Assembly (NCBI RefSeq): GCF_009362785.1
Contig: NZ_WHNQ01000024.1
Span: 62,001-126,000 of the forward strand
Length of the DNA: 64,000 nt
DNA from: Paraburkholderia atlantica
Lineage (GTDB): Bacteria > Pseudomonadota > Gammaproteobacteria > Burkholderiales > Burkholderiaceae
Direction: 5' to 3'
The notes beneath the pieces are model-generated. The model made no database searches, had not been told where the DNA came from, and saw nothing but the letters and a program-made list of their open reading frames with translations. Positions 7,217-16,429 of this stretch are shown one piece after another; the stretch's first letter is position 1, and each line of letters starts with the position of its first letter. A program made the position numbers and the translations under genes.

Positions 7217-9043
7217 TTGACCATTGCCCAGCGAAACGCCCAGAACGCAAAGCTCGCGAGCTATGCGCACCGGCCGCTTGCGTTTCTCTTCCGCTTTATC
7301 CGCCGCCATCCGGTCGCGCACGCGATCGTGTTGTGCAGCGTGTTTGCGGCCGTGGGCTGTGCACTCGCTTCGCAATACGCGATCAAACATCTGATCGACG
7401 TGCTCGCCGGTGGCCGCCATCATCCCGGGCCGCTGTGGGGCGCGTTCGCGATCCTCGTCGGGCTGATCGCAGCGGACAACCTGTTATGGCGAGTCGGCGG
7501 CTGGTTCGCCGCGCACACCTTCGTCGCCGTGACGGGCGATTTGCGGCGTGACCTATTCCAGTATCTGAGCGGCCATTCGCCGACCTACTACGCCGAAAAG
7601 CAGCCCGGCATGCTGGCAAGCCGGATCACCGCGACCTCGAACGCCGTCTACACCGCCGAAAACACCACCGCGTGGAACGTGCTGCCGCCGTGCATCGCGG
7701 TGCTCGGCGCGATCGTGATGATCATCTCGGTGAACCCGCTGATGGCCGGCGGCCTGATGCTGTGCTCGGCGATCCTGGCCGTTGTGCTCTACAAGCTCGC
7801 GGGCCGCGGCTCCGCGCGTCACCATAATTTCGCGACCAAGGCGGCATCGGTCGACGGCGAGCTCGTCGACGTGATCAGCAACATGGGCCTCGTGCGCGCG
7901 TTCGGCATGACACTGCGCGAACAGCGGCGGTTTGCGTCGACGGTCAAGGCGGAAATGGACGCGCGCCAGCAAAGCCTGCTGTATCTGGAAAAGCTGCGTC
8001 TGCTGCACGCCGTGATCACCGCGCTGCTGTCGGCCGGCCTGCTCGGCTGGGCGCTGTGGCTGTGGGACCAGGGCCGCGCGACCTCGGGCGACATCGTGCT
8101 CGTCAGCTCGCTCGGTTTCACGATCCTGCACGGCACGCGCGATCTCGCGGTTGCGCTCGTCGACGTCACACAGCACGTCGCGCGACTCGCGGAGGCGGTG
8201 CGCACGCTGCTCGAACCGCACGGCATGCCCGATCGCGACGACGCGACCGAAATCGTGCCGCAGGGCGGCCGCGTCACGTTCGACGGCGTCACGTTCGCGT
8301 ATCCGCGCCGCCGGCCGATTCTCGATCACTTCGACCTCAATATCGAGCCGGGCCAGCGCGTCGGCCTGATCGGCAAGTCGGGCGCCGGTAAGTCGACGGT
8401 GCTCGCGCTGTTGCAGCGCTTCTACGAAACCCAGGGCGGCGCGATCAAGATCGACGGCCAGGACATCGCGTCGATCACGCAGGACAGCCTGCGTCACGCG
8501 ATCGCGCTGGTGCCCCAGGACATTTCGCTGTTCCATCGCACGGTGTACGAGAACATCGCGTACGGCCGCCCCGAGGCGAGCCGCGAGGAAGTGCTCGCCG
8601 CGGCGCGCGAGGCGCGTTGCGCGGACTTTATCGAAGCGATGCCGGAAGGCTACGACACGATCGTCGGCGACCGCGGCGTGAAGCTGTCGGGCGGCCAGCG
8701 CCAGCGCATCGCGATCGCGCGCGCAATTCTGAAAAACGCGCCGATCCTGCTGCTCGACGAAGCGACGTCGGCGCTCGACAGCGCGTCCGAGGAAGCGATC
8801 CAGAAGGCGCTCGACCGGCTAATGGTGGGCCGCACCGTGATCGCGATCGCGCATCGTCTGTCGACGCTGAACAATTTCGACCGGATCATCGTCATGAGCG
8901 CCGGCAAGGTCATCGACGACGGTTCGCCCGAAGAACTGCGTCAGCGTCCGGGCCTCTATCGCGACCTGCTCGCGAAGCAGTATGGCAAGGGCCAGACGCT
9001 GCATATCGGCGGCAAGAAGGTCGACGAGCAGCACGTAGCCTGA
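7217..9043 (+). CDS. MsbA-like half-size ABC exporter, second copy
   Basis: About 608 residues with a six-helix exporter domain (first helix HPVAHAIVLCSVFAAVG) and an ATPase domain: Walker A GKSGAGKST near residue 385, signature LSGGQRQR near 490, Walker B ILLLDEATSA near 511 and H-loop IAHRLST. It should function as a homodimeric inner-membrane exporter of lipid-like or hydrophobic substrate. The start is uncertain. There is no good ATG near the conserved N-terminus, so TTG at 7217 (LTIAQRNAQ) or TTG at 7208 is likely; an upstream in-frame extension of about 150 codons looks non-coding. It is paralogous to the exporter at 1818-3692. Confidence 0.9.
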   Translation: MTIAQRNAQNAKLASYAHRPLAFLFRFIRRHPVAHAIVLCSVFAAVGCALASQYAIKHLIDVLAGGRHHPGPLWGAFAILVGLIAADNLLWRVGGWFAAHTFVAVTGDLRRDLFQYLSGHSPTYYAEKQPGMLASRITATSNAVYTAENTTAWNVLPPCIAVLGAIVMIISVNPLMAGGLMLCSAILAVVLYKLAGRGSARHHNFATKAASVDGELVDVISNMGLVRAFGMTLREQRRFASTVKAEMDARQQSLLYLEKLRLLHAVITALLSAGLLGWALWLWDQGRATSGDIVLVSSLGFTILHGTRDLAVALVDVTQHVARLAEAVRTLLEPHGMPDRDDATEIVPQGGRVTFDGVTFAYPRRRPILDHFDLNIEPGQRVGLIGKSGAGKSTVLALLQRFYETQGGAIKIDGQDIASITQDSLRHAIALVPQDISLFHRTVYENIAYGRPEASREEVLAAAREARCADFIEAMPEGYDTIVGDRGVKLSGGQRQRIAIARAILKNAPILLLDEATSALDSASEEAIQKALDRLMVGRTVIAIAHRLSTLNNFDRIIVMSAGKVIDDGSPEELRQRPGLYRDLLAKQYGKGQTLHIGGKKVDEQHVA

Positions 9044-9078
9044 CGCCACGCAGAGTTCAGGCGCGCTGCGCGTCGCAT

Positions 9079-9110
9079 GCAAAAAGCCGCTCCAAGGAGC
9101 GGCTTTTTGC
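9079..9110 (+). terminator. Bidirectional terminator between ABC exporter and otsA
   Basis: GCAAAAAGCCGCTCC (9079-9093) is exactly complementary to 9096-9110, with A and T runs on the two sides, so it can serve both convergent genes. Confidence 0.92.
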
Positions 9111-9130
9111 TATCTGGCTTTGCGGCTAGC

Positions 9131-10609
9131 TTAGCCGGTCACGCTCTCGCGCGCCGCCCTCTTCCGCCCGGCGCGAGCCGCACCCGTGGCCGCGGGCGCC
9201 TTCCCGCTTCTAGCGCGCTTCGCGCCACCGAGGCCCGCCAGATCGCGCATGAAGTTATCGCGCCACACCGACACGTTGTTCTCGCGCAGCTGCGCCATCA
9301 TGTCGCGATAGCGCGCCTGGCGCTCGGCGAGCGGCATGTCGAGCGCCTGCGCCAGCGCTTCGGCCATACCGTCGATGTCGACCGGATTGACGATCAGCGC
9401 ACCATCGAGCTCCTGCGCCGCGCCGGCGAAGCGCGACAGCACCAGCACGCCGGGATTTTCCGGATCCTGCGCCGACACGTATTCCTTCGCCACGAGATTC
9501 ATGCCGTCGCGCAGCGGCGTCACATAGCCGACGTGCGCGGTACGGAACAGCGCCGCCAGCACCGAGCGCTCGTACTGCTTGTGGATATACAGAATCGGCG
9601 TCCAGTCCAGCTCGGCAAAGCGGCCGTTGATCCGTCCCGACTCGCCTTCGAGCTGCAGCCGGATGTCCTGATATGCGTGCAAGTCGGCGCGCGTCGGCGG
9701 CGCGATCTGCAGGAACGACACCTTGTTGCGCTGCGCGGCCGTATGCTCGAGCAGGCGCTCGAACGCGCGGAATCGCTCGACCAGCCCCTTCGAATAATCG
9801 AGCCGGTCGACGCTCATGATCAGCTTGCGCGAATGTAGCGTCGCCTTCATCGTGCGCACCGGCTTGCCGCGCTCGCCCGCCTTCGCGAGCTCGGCGATCT
9901 CGTCCGGATAGACGCCGATCGGATATGCCGACGCGCGCAGCGTGCGGCCGAACGCATGCACGGTGAGCGGACCTTTCGGCGATGCGTCGATCGAGCCGCC
10001 CGCCTCGTTGATCACGTAGTCGCAGAACGCACGCAGATCGGGGCCGGTCTGGAAGCCGAGCAAGTCGAACGAACACAGCGCCTCGACGAGCTCGCGATGC
10101 GGCGGCACCGTCAGCAGCACTTGCGCGGCCGGAAACGGAATGTGCAGGAAAAAGCCGATGCGGTTCTTCACGCCTGCGGAGCGCAGCGCCTGCGCGAACG
10201 GGATCAGATGATAGTCGTGCACCCAGATCACGTCGTCTTCGCGCAGGAGCGGCACGAGTTGCTGCGCGAGCCACGCGTTGACGCGGCAGTAGCCTTCGAA
10301 GTCGTGCCGGTCGTAATGCAGCAGGTCGGATCGATAGTGGAACGCGGGCCACAGCGTCGCGTTCGAGAAACCGCGATAGTACTGGTCGTAATCCCGGCGC
10401 ATCAACGGGACGGTCGCGAAGGTGACCGGACCGCGCTCTTCGAGCTTGATTTGCGGCTGGCCGGAGCTGAGCACGTCGCCGCTCCAGCCGAACCACATGC
10501 CGCCGGTCTCCTTCAGCGCGTCGTACACGCCGACCGCCAGACCGCCCGCCGCCGGGCCGCCCTCCGAAATGGGCGCCACCCGGTTCGAAACAATGATCAG
10601 TCGGCTCAT
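9131..10609 (-). CDS. otsA: Trehalose-6-phosphate synthase
   Basis: A GT20 enzyme that joins UDP-glucose and glucose-6-phosphate to trehalose-6-phosphate, the first step of osmoprotectant trehalose synthesis. Length is 492 residues. The N-terminus MSRLIIVSNRVAP and the following GGLAVG loop bind glucose-6-phosphate; WVHDYHLIPF, RIGFFLHIPFP, SVDRLDYSKG and LRDGMNLVAKEYV are family signatures. The C-terminal roughly 35 residues are a basic Ala/Arg/Lys-rich tail beyond the catalytic core. I chose the ATG at 10609 because it begins exactly at the conserved N-terminus. It follows otsB by 52 bases on the same strand, so the pair is probably one operon. Confidence 0.96.
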   Translation of the reverse strand: MSRLIIVSNRVAPISEGGPAAGGLAVGVYDALKETGGMWFGWSGDVLSSGQPQIKLEERGPVTFATVPLMRRDYDQYYRGFSNATLWPAFHYRSDLLHYDRHDFEGYCRVNAWLAQQLVPLLREDDVIWVHDYHLIPFAQALRSAGVKNRIGFFLHIPFPAAQVLLTVPPHRELVEALCSFDLLGFQTGPDLRAFCDYVINEAGGSIDASPKGPLTVHAFGRTLRASAYPIGVYPDEIAELAKAGERGKPVRTMKATLHSRKLIMSVDRLDYSKGLVERFRAFERLLEHTAAQRNKVSFLQIAPPTRADLHAYQDIRLQLEGESGRINGRFAELDWTPILYIHKQYERSVLAALFRTAHVGYVTPLRDGMNLVAKEYVSAQDPENPGVLVLSRFAGAAQELDGALIVNPVDIDGMAEALAQALDMPLAERQARYRDMMAQLRENNVSVWRDNFMRDLAGLGGAKRARSGKAPAATGAARAGRKRAARESVTG

Positions 10610-10661
10610 GAAGCGCGATTCCCGATGCAGTATGTTGTTTTCGTTGAACGAGGCGCCGGCG

Positions 10662-11411
10662 TCATGCGCCGCGCGCCGCCGCGACAATCGTTTCGAGCCA
10701 GTCGAGCAGTGACGACACCGACTCGACGCGCGTGCGCGCCATCGTTTCGCCCGCGCCAACCTTGATCGACAGACCGCCACGTTCGTTGACGACCGCGAAG
10801 CCCTTCTCGTCGGTCAGATCGTCGCCGGCGAACACAGGCGTGCGGCCGGTGAACGGCAGCTCGTCGAGGAACGCGCGCGTCGCGCGACCCTTGTCGACGT
10901 CCTTCGGCTTGATCTCGTAGACCATCTTGCCGGGCTGCAGTACGTACGACGTGGGGTAATCGGCGACGAGCCGCTCGGTTGCCTCGCGCGCGACCGGCTC
11001 GCGGTCCGGCGCATTGCGGTAGTGCAGCGCGAGCGCCGCGCCCTTGATCTCGAGCAGCATGCCCGGGTGCTCGTTGACGACCTGCGCGAGCACCTGCTCC
11101 ATGCGCAACAGGCGCTGGTCGTGAAAGCCGATGCGCTGCGTGTCGCCATTCGCATCGCGCCGCTCGGCGCCGTGCAGACCGGCGACCGGCAAATCGGGCA
11201 TGCCGAGAAAACTGTCGATGCTGTCGATGCCGCGCCCCGACACCACCGCGACCGCGCCATTCGTCAGACTGCGCAGTTCGCGCAGCAGGTCGATCACGCG
11301 CGGCTGCACGAGCACGCCGTCCGGCGTGGGGGCGAGTTCGACGAGCGTGCCATCGAAGTCGAAGAAAAATGCCGTCTCGCTCGGAGACAGAACAGCCGGA
11401 AGTGCTTGCAT
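10662..11411 (-). CDS. otsB: Trehalose-6-phosphate phosphatase
   Basis: A HAD-superfamily phosphatase that removes phosphate from trehalose-6-phosphate. The nucleophile motif FFFDFDGTLVE is near residue 15, motif II is AVVSGRG, and motif III/IV is the late GDDLTDEKGF segment. Length from the chosen ATG at 11411 is 249 residues. Other in-frame ATGs lie up to 60 bases upstream (for example at 11435) and none has a clear ribosome binding site, so the start is uncertain. It is the first gene of the otsB-otsA pair. Confidence 0.94.
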   Translation of the reverse strand: MQALPAVLSPSETAFFFDFDGTLVELAPTPDGVLVQPRVIDLLRELRSLTNGAVAVVSGRGIDSIDSFLGMPDLPVAGLHGAERRDANGDTQRIGFHDQRLLRMEQVLAQVVNEHPGMLLEIKGAALALHYRNAPDREPVAREATERLVADYPTSYVLQPGKMVYEIKPKDVDKGRATRAFLDELPFTGRTPVFAGDDLTDEKGFAVVNERGGLSIKVGAGETMARTRVESVSSLLDWLETIVAAARGA

Positions 11412-11885
11412 TGCCTGGGTTCGCCTTTCAGCCATCTGGGGCCGGAAAAGTGTGCGCATCTTACCGCGCATCGGTCAATTTTTCGAGAAAGTAAGCCGGG
11501 ACTCAAGCGCGGCGGGCCGTTTGCCCGCTCGCTCGCGGTGATTGCATTCAGAAGCGCAACGATCGAACTTCACCAGACTTTCAGCCTGCTGCGTCAAATT
11601 GCCTCGCAAATCGTGCGCCCGGCGCGCCGCGCGACGCTGGCGCCAATTTTGCGCTACAGTCGCTGCCACGCGGATCGTCGGCGTGACGGACATCGTTGCA
11701 CGCTGTCGCTCAATCGCGTGTCGCGCGCGAATCTCGCGCGGCATGACCGGGCGACGGTGCGCCTTCTTGCTCCATCGATTCGCGTTGCCTGCTCTTCAAT
11801 CGAGTCATTGAACCCTGCTTTGTTCCCGATCTTCGCACCCCGGCGCCCGCAGCCAAAGCTGTCCCGCTCACGACGCGACCGGCCC
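11412..11885. other. Divergent intergenic region between otsB and the SCO1 gene
   Basis: 474 bases with no convincing gene. It must carry promoters for otsBA (minus) and the copper-chaperone set (plus). I found no sigma-70 pair good enough to call. Confidence 0.45.
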
Positions 11886-12512
11886 ATGCCCCGGTCGAAG
11901 CGCCGGGTGGCACGCCGGTTTGCGGCGGCAGCGGCGTTGGGTACGCTGGTCGCGCTCGCCACAGTGACCGGTTGCACGCAGCGCGCCGAGCCGTGGCGGT
12001 TAACGAATGTGACCGGGCACCTCCCGGATCTGGACTTTACGTTGACCGACGACACCGGCCGGCCCGTCAACGCCGCTTCGTTCAAGGGCCGCACGTCGCT
12101 GGTCTACTTCGGCTACACGCATTGCCCGGACGTCTGCCCCGAAACGATGGGACGTCTGATGCAGGTGCTGGGCAAGCTCGGCCCCGAGGCGCAGAAAGTG
12201 CGCATCCTGTTCATCACCGTCGATCCCGCGCGCGACACGCCGCGGGCCTTGCACGACTATGTCGGTGCGTTCGACGCAAAGCACGCCGAAGGGCTGACCG
12301 GCACCGACTGGCAGATCGAGTCGCTGGCGAAGCGCTATCGTGTTGCGTATCAGATGGAAAAGCGCGACCCGAACGGCAACTACGAGGTCACGCACAGCTC
12401 CGCCGTCTATGTGTTCGACAGCCAGGGCCGCGCGCGCCTGCTCGCCACCGATCACGACACGCCCGATGCGATTGCGCAGGATCTGCGCCGCATCATCGAC
12501 GACCAATCCTGA
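11886..12512 (+). CDS. SCO1/SenC/PrrC family copper chaperone lipoprotein
   Basis: A 208-residue thioredoxin-fold protein that helps load copper into the CuA site of cytochrome c oxidase. An N-terminal twin-Arg-rich start and hydrophobic helix end in a lipobox-like VTGC with Cys30, so it is probably an inner-membrane lipoprotein facing the periplasm. The metal site is complete: HCPDVC gives Cys80 and Cys84, and the distal His is in YEVTHSS near residue 169. It is followed 29 bases later by the PCuAC gene and then the CtaG gene, which fits a copper-delivery operon. Confidence 0.93.
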   Translation: MPRSKRRVARRFAAAAALGTLVALATVTGCTQRAEPWRLTNVTGHLPDLDFTLTDDTGRPVNAASFKGRTSLVYFGYTHCPDVCPETMGRLMQVLGKLGPEAQKVRILFITVDPARDTPRALHDYVGAFDAKHAEGLTGTDWQIESLAKRYRVAYQMEKRDPNGNYEVTHSSAVYVFDSQGRARLLATDHDTPDAIAQDLRRIIDDQS

Positions 12513-12541
12513 TTCTTCTTTTGATCCCACTCCATCCCATC

Positions 12542-13003
12542 ATGACGATCAAGCTCAAACCATTCGCTTCCCTCGCCGGCGCGCTCGTGCTGTCTTTCGG
12601 CGTCGCATCGGCCGCGCACGCGGCCGATGCTCACGCGATCAGCATCAAGGACGCGTGGGTTCGCTGGCTGCCGAACAACCTGCCCGCGGCTGGCTATGCG
12701 ACGCTCGTCAACGCGAGCGACAAACCGATCGACCTCGTTGACGTATCGAGCGACGACTACGGTGACGCAATGCTGCATCAAACCGTATCGAACGGTTCCA
12801 CCCAGAAGATGGTGATGGTCGACAAGCTGACGGTGCCCGCGCATGGTCAGGTCGCGATCACGCCGGGCGGCTATCACCTGATGCTCGAGGACGCGAAGCA
12901 CAAGGTCGCGCCGGGCGATACCGTGCATCTGACGCTGAAGTTCTCCGACGGCGAAACGCTGAGCGCGCCGTTCGCGGTCAAAGCGCCGGGCCAGGCCAAG
13001 TAG
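12542..13003 (+). CDS. PCu(A)C periplasmic copper chaperone
   Basis: A 153-residue protein with a typical Sec signal peptide ending near AAHAA (residue 28). The copper(I) site of the family, H-M spaced by M then H-x-M, is present: MLHQ near residue 77, the following KMVMVD segment, and YHLMLED near residue 118. It delivers copper to SCO1 or directly to subunit II of cytochrome oxidase. Its place between the SCO1 gene and the CtaG gene supports this role. Confidence 0.92.
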   Translation: MTIKLKPFASLAGALVLSFGVASAAHAADAHAISIKDAWVRWLPNNLPAAGYATLVNASDKPIDLVDVSSDDYGDAMLHQTVSNGSTQKMVMVDKLTVPAHGQVAITPGGYHLMLEDAKHKVAPGDTVHLTLKFSDGETLSAPFAVKAPGQAK

Positions 13004-13042
13004 GCGGCAACACGGGCCGCCGCCACCGCACACGCGATCGCC

Positions 13043-13927
13043 ATGAACCTGCTCTACTGGCTCGACCCCTGGGAGTTTTCGCCGACGGTCGTGATCGGCT
13101 TGCTGATTCCCGCGATCCTGTTCGTGCGCGGCGCGCGCAAGGCGCGGCTGTCGGTCGCGCGGCGTCTGTCGTTCTGGTTCGGGCTGGTCGCGCTGTATGT
13201 CGTGCTGCATACGCGGCTCGATTATTTCTTCGAGCATGAGTTTTTCATGCATCGATTGCAGCATCTGGTGCTGCATCATCTCGGGCCGTTCTTCATTGCG
13301 CTGTCGTATCCGGGCGCGGCGTTGCGCGCGGGAATTCCACCGCGCTGGCGACAACGCTTCGTGCGGCCCGCGCTGCAAACTCCGCTCGTACGCGGGGTGC
13401 TCGACGTGGTCATGCACCCGGTCGTGGCGGTCACGCTATTCGTCGGGCTGATCTATTTCTGGCTGCTGTCGCCGATCCATTTCGTCGCGATGCTCGACTG
13501 GCGGATCTATCGCGTAATGAACTGGAGCATGGCGATCGACGGCCTGCTGTTCTGGTGGCTCGTGCTCGATCCGCGTCCGGCGCCGCCCGCGCGTCTGTCG
13601 CCTGGCAAGCGCGTGCTCGTCGTGATCGCGGCGATTCCGCCACAGATCATCCTCGGCGCGTTCATCTTCTTCACGCCGCACGAGCTGTATCCGATCTATT
13701 CGATTTGCGGCCGCGCGTTCACATGGCTGAGCCCGATGCGCGATCAGCAGATCGGCGGGCTGCTGCTATGGATTCCGGGTTCGATGATGAGTGTGGTCGG
13801 CGCGCTGATCGCGCTGCGTCACTGGATGCGGCTGTCGGCGCGCGGACGCCTGCGCGCCGAGCGTCGTGTGAAAGCGGCGCGCGGGCTCACGCATGCGGCG
13901 TCGACGACCGCGCACGGAAATCGCTGA
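13043..13927 (+). CDS. caa3-type cytochrome c oxidase assembly factor (CtaG family)
   Basis: A 294-residue polytopic inner-membrane protein with about seven hydrophobic segments. His-rich motifs in helices (MHRLQHLVLHHLGPF near residue 70, VVMHPVVAV near 125, FFTPHELYPIY near 215) are typical of the Bacillus CtaG-type assembly factors (caa3_CtaG), not of the Cox11-type CtaG. It lies 39 bases after the PCuAC gene and probably completes the copper-delivery unit. The last 30 residues are a basic Arg/Ala-rich cytoplasmic tail. Confidence 0.88.
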   Translation: MNLLYWLDPWEFSPTVVIGLLIPAILFVRGARKARLSVARRLSFWFGLVALYVVLHTRLDYFFEHEFFMHRLQHLVLHHLGPFFIALSYPGAALRAGIPPRWRQRFVRPALQTPLVRGVLDVVMHPVVAVTLFVGLIYFWLLSPIHFVAMLDWRIYRVMNWSMAIDGLLFWWLVLDPRPAPPARLSPGKRVLVVIAAIPPQIILGAFIFFTPHELYPIYSICGRAFTWLSPMRDQQIGGLLLWIPGSMMSVVGALIALRHWMRLSARGRLRAERRVKAARGLTHAASTTAHGNR

Positions 13928-13938
13928 CCCGCGCGCGT

Positions 13939-14439
13939 TCAGAGCGAGCGCATCCACACATGCGGGATGCCGTCTTCGTCGTGAATCTCCGAGACCGGCT
14001 CGAAGCCGAACGCACCGTAAAAGCCTTGCAGATGCGCCTGCGCGTGCAGACGGATTGGGGTATCGGGCCACTGCGCGCGGATATGCACGAGCGAGCGTTC
14101 GAGCATTGCATTACCGAGACCGATGCCGCGAAACGACGCGGTGGTCAACACCCGGCCGATGCGTACGTCGGCATCCGTCGCATCGGGCAACAACACGCGC
14201 AGATAGCCGGCCAACGGCGGCAGCGCCGCTTCGCCACCGGTGCCATACGCAAGCAGATGCCAGGCTTCGACGTCGAGCCCATCGATATCGCCATACACGC
14301 AGTTCTGTTCGACGACGAACACCGCGCTGCGGGCGGCCAGCATCTCATACACTTCGACGCTCGTGAGGTCCGCAAACGGCTTCCAACGCCATTCGAGTTG
14401 GGCGAGCCGCGCGGCGGCGGTGTGCTGCAAATCAGTCAT
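13939..14439 (-). CDS. GNAT family N-acetyltransferase, ElaA-like
   Basis: A 166-residue single-domain acetyltransferase. The start (EWRWKPFADLTSVEVYEML), the ARSAVFVVEQNCVYGDIDG segment and the C-terminal GFEPVSEIHDEDGIPHVWM are characteristic of the ElaA subfamily. The acetyl-CoA loop is TTASFRGIGLGNAML near residue 100. The substrate is not known. It converges on the CtaG gene with only 11 bases between stop codons. Confidence 0.9.
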   Translation of the reverse strand: MTDLQHTAAARLAQLEWRWKPFADLTSVEVYEMLAARSAVFVVEQNCVYGDIDGLDVEAWHLLAYGTGGEAALPPLAGYLRVLLPDATDADVRIGRVLTTASFRGIGLGNAMLERSLVHIRAQWPDTPIRLHAQAHLQGFYGAFGFEPVSEIHDEDGIPHVWMRSL

Positions 14440-14557
14440 CGGTAGGTTTCAGGGTCAGTGCGCGACAGCGCGGGCAACGATCCGCAATTATGCCGCGCGT
14501 GCCTGTGTTGGGCCACCGCGCGGGTCGCCGGGAGATTGGCCGAGAGTCGGCCGCCCG

Positions 14558-15538
14558 TCAGTGCCGTTGCGCGGAGCGCGCCTTCGACGCCTGCTTGTGG
14601 CTATACATCGCCGCATCGGCCGCGGCGAGCAGTTCGGCGACCGTGCCGTGGCGCGTCGGCTCGTACGTCACCTGGCCGACGCTGAAGTGGATCTGATAGC
14701 CGCGCAGCAGCTCTGCATTGCGCTGGTCAAGGAGGTCCTCGAGACGCTGCGTCACCTGATGCGTCTCAGCGTGGCTCGCGCCGGTCAGCAGCGCGACGAA
14801 CTCGTCGCCGCCGAGCCGTCCGATCACGTCGCTTTCGCGCAGCGCGGTACGCAGCACTTCGGCGAAGGTTTGCAGCGCGCGGTCGCCCTCGGCGTGTCCG
14901 AGCGTGTCGTTGATCTGCTTGAAGTCGTTCAGATCGAAGAACAGCAGTGAGGCCGGCTTGTCCATGCGCCTACAAACGTTCAGCGCATGTTGCGCGAGCA
15001 CTTCGAAACCGCGCCGGTTCGACAGCAGCGTCAGGTCGTCGAGCGTGGCCAGCTGGATCGCGGCGAGTTCCTGTTCGGCCATGCGCGCGAGGTCGCGCAG
15101 CAACGCGCGATCTTCGTCATCGAGCATGCGCGGCTTCGTGTCGAGCAGGCACAGCGTGCCGACCTTGCCACCGTTCGCGACCTGCAGCGGACAGCCTGCG
15201 TAGAAGCGGATGTGCGGCTCGTCGGTGACGAACGGATTGTCGTTGAAGCGCGGGTCGGCGAGCGTGTCGGGCACCATGAAAATATCGTCGCCGAGAATGG
15301 CGTGCGCGCAAAACGACACGTCGCGCGAGGTCTCGCTCGCCGCGAGGCCGATGCACGATTTGAACCACTGCCGGTTCGCATCGACGAGACTGACGACGGC
15401 AATCGGTACGCCGAACAGCCGTCGCGCGAGGCGGGTCAGGCGATCGAAGCGCTCTTCCGGCGGCGTGTCGAGAATATGCAGTGCGTGCAATCCGTCGAGA
15501 CGGGCGCTTTCAGTGCTGGGGGTCGGAGGGACAAGCAT
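14558..15538 (-). CDS. Diguanylate cyclase with N-terminal GAF sensor
   Basis: A 326-residue soluble protein. Residues about 20-160 are a GAF domain of the type that begins LDTPPEERFDRLTRLARRLF and contains the FCAHAI segment; residues about 165-320 are the cyclase domain. The active-site GGDEF is intact near residue 243 and the product-inhibition site RESD sits exactly five residues before it, so it should make cyclic di-GMP and be feedback-inhibited. There is no EAL domain. The signal sensed by the GAF domain cannot be read. Confidence 0.93.
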   Translation of the reverse strand: MLVPPTPSTESARLDGLHALHILDTPPEERFDRLTRLARRLFGVPIAVVSLVDANRQWFKSCIGLAASETSRDVSFCAHAILGDDIFMVPDTLADPRFNDNPFVTDEPHIRFYAGCPLQVANGGKVGTLCLLDTKPRMLDDEDRALLRDLARMAEQELAAIQLATLDDLTLLSNRRGFEVLAQHALNVCRRMDKPASLLFFDLNDFKQINDTLGHAEGDRALQTFAEVLRTALRESDVIGRLGGDEFVALLTGASHAETHQVTQRLEDLLDQRNAELLRGYQIHFSVGQVTYEPTRHGTVAELLAAADAAMYSHKQASKARSAQRH

Positions 15539-15679
15539 GAAGTGAAGTCGTCGGGCGTCGGATGTTCTAGGTGGTAAGGATTAGTGTATAGCGGCATTCC
15601 GATGCGTGGAATTGAGGGAATGGCGAGTCGTCCGGGCGATCGACACGGCTGTGTACAGTCGCGAGATCCGCGCAAGCAC

Positions 15680-16429
15680 TCAGAACACCGCTTGCACCGG
15701 TCGCGCGAGACATTCGGCCAGATTGTCGGGGCCACACAGATGCAGCGCGCCGACGACCACCAGCGTGCGATCGCGCACGTCCAGCAACTCGTTCAGCCGT
15801 GCGGCCCATGCACGATTGCGGACGTCGAGGATCGCCTGACGGATGCCGGGCAGATTGAACATCGGCGATTCGACGGCGATCTGCTGTATCGCATGCAGAT
15901 CGCCCTCCAGCCACGCCGCGTGCATCCGTTCGAGCGTACGCTGCGGCTCGCTGCGATCGGCCATCAGCATGTCGAGCGCGGCGGCAATGGCTTCGAGTGG
16001 AATCGATTCGAGCGTGGCTGCGACGTCCTGCGCGGACTCGAGATAGCGATACGGCTTCGCCTGCCCGATCGCAGAGCGCAACATGCGCGGCTCGACACCC
16101 TCGACGACCTGCTGCAGCAGCGTCGGCGCGACGATCAGCGCGGCCCACGGTCGCAGTGTTTCAAGTGGCGCGAGCAGACCATCGGTTGGCCATAGCGCCT
16201 GGAGTTGCGTCCAGGCTTCGTCGCGCATCATGGGCCGCAGTTGTGCGGCATCGGCGTGTGCGTCGGCTTTTAGAAACGGGAGGATCGTCGCTGGGTCGGA
16301 CTCTAGTACGAGCGTGTCAGCCCAATCGAAGGCCTCGGCGATCCATGGTGGCGTTCGACGGCTCGTCGCGGGAAACAGATGCATCGAGCCGAGCAAGCGG
16401 ATCCGGGTGCCAGTGAGTTGGAAATACAT
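15680..16429 (-). CDS. TraB/GumN family protein
   Basis: A 249-residue protein with the two short conserved motifs of the family: LLGSMHLFP near the N-terminus and VVVGALHLCGPDNL near the C-terminus, which resemble the metal-binding motifs of the related Tiki/EreA-like proteases. No signal peptide is evident. Function in bacteria is not established. The ATG at 16429 places the first motif at residue 12. It follows the TraB-independent promoter region 16430-16766 and is not tightly linked to another gene. Confidence 0.82.
   Translation of the reverse strand: MYFQLTGTRIRLLGSMHLFPATSRRTPPWIAEAFDWADTLVLESDPATILPFLKADAHADAAQLRPMMRDEAWTQLQALWPTDGLLAPLETLRPWAALIVAPTLLQQVVEGVEPRMLRSAIGQAKPYRYLESAQDVAATLESIPLEAIAAALDMLMADRSEPQRTLERMHAAWLEGDLHAIQQIAVESPMFNLPGIRQAILDVRNRAWAARLNELLDVRDRTLVVVGALHLCGPDNLAECLARPVQAVF

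Noticed and set aside
9956..11260. Several open frames opposite and overlapping otsA and otsB
   Set aside because: Antisense frames with no family signal; otsA and otsB have complete motifs.
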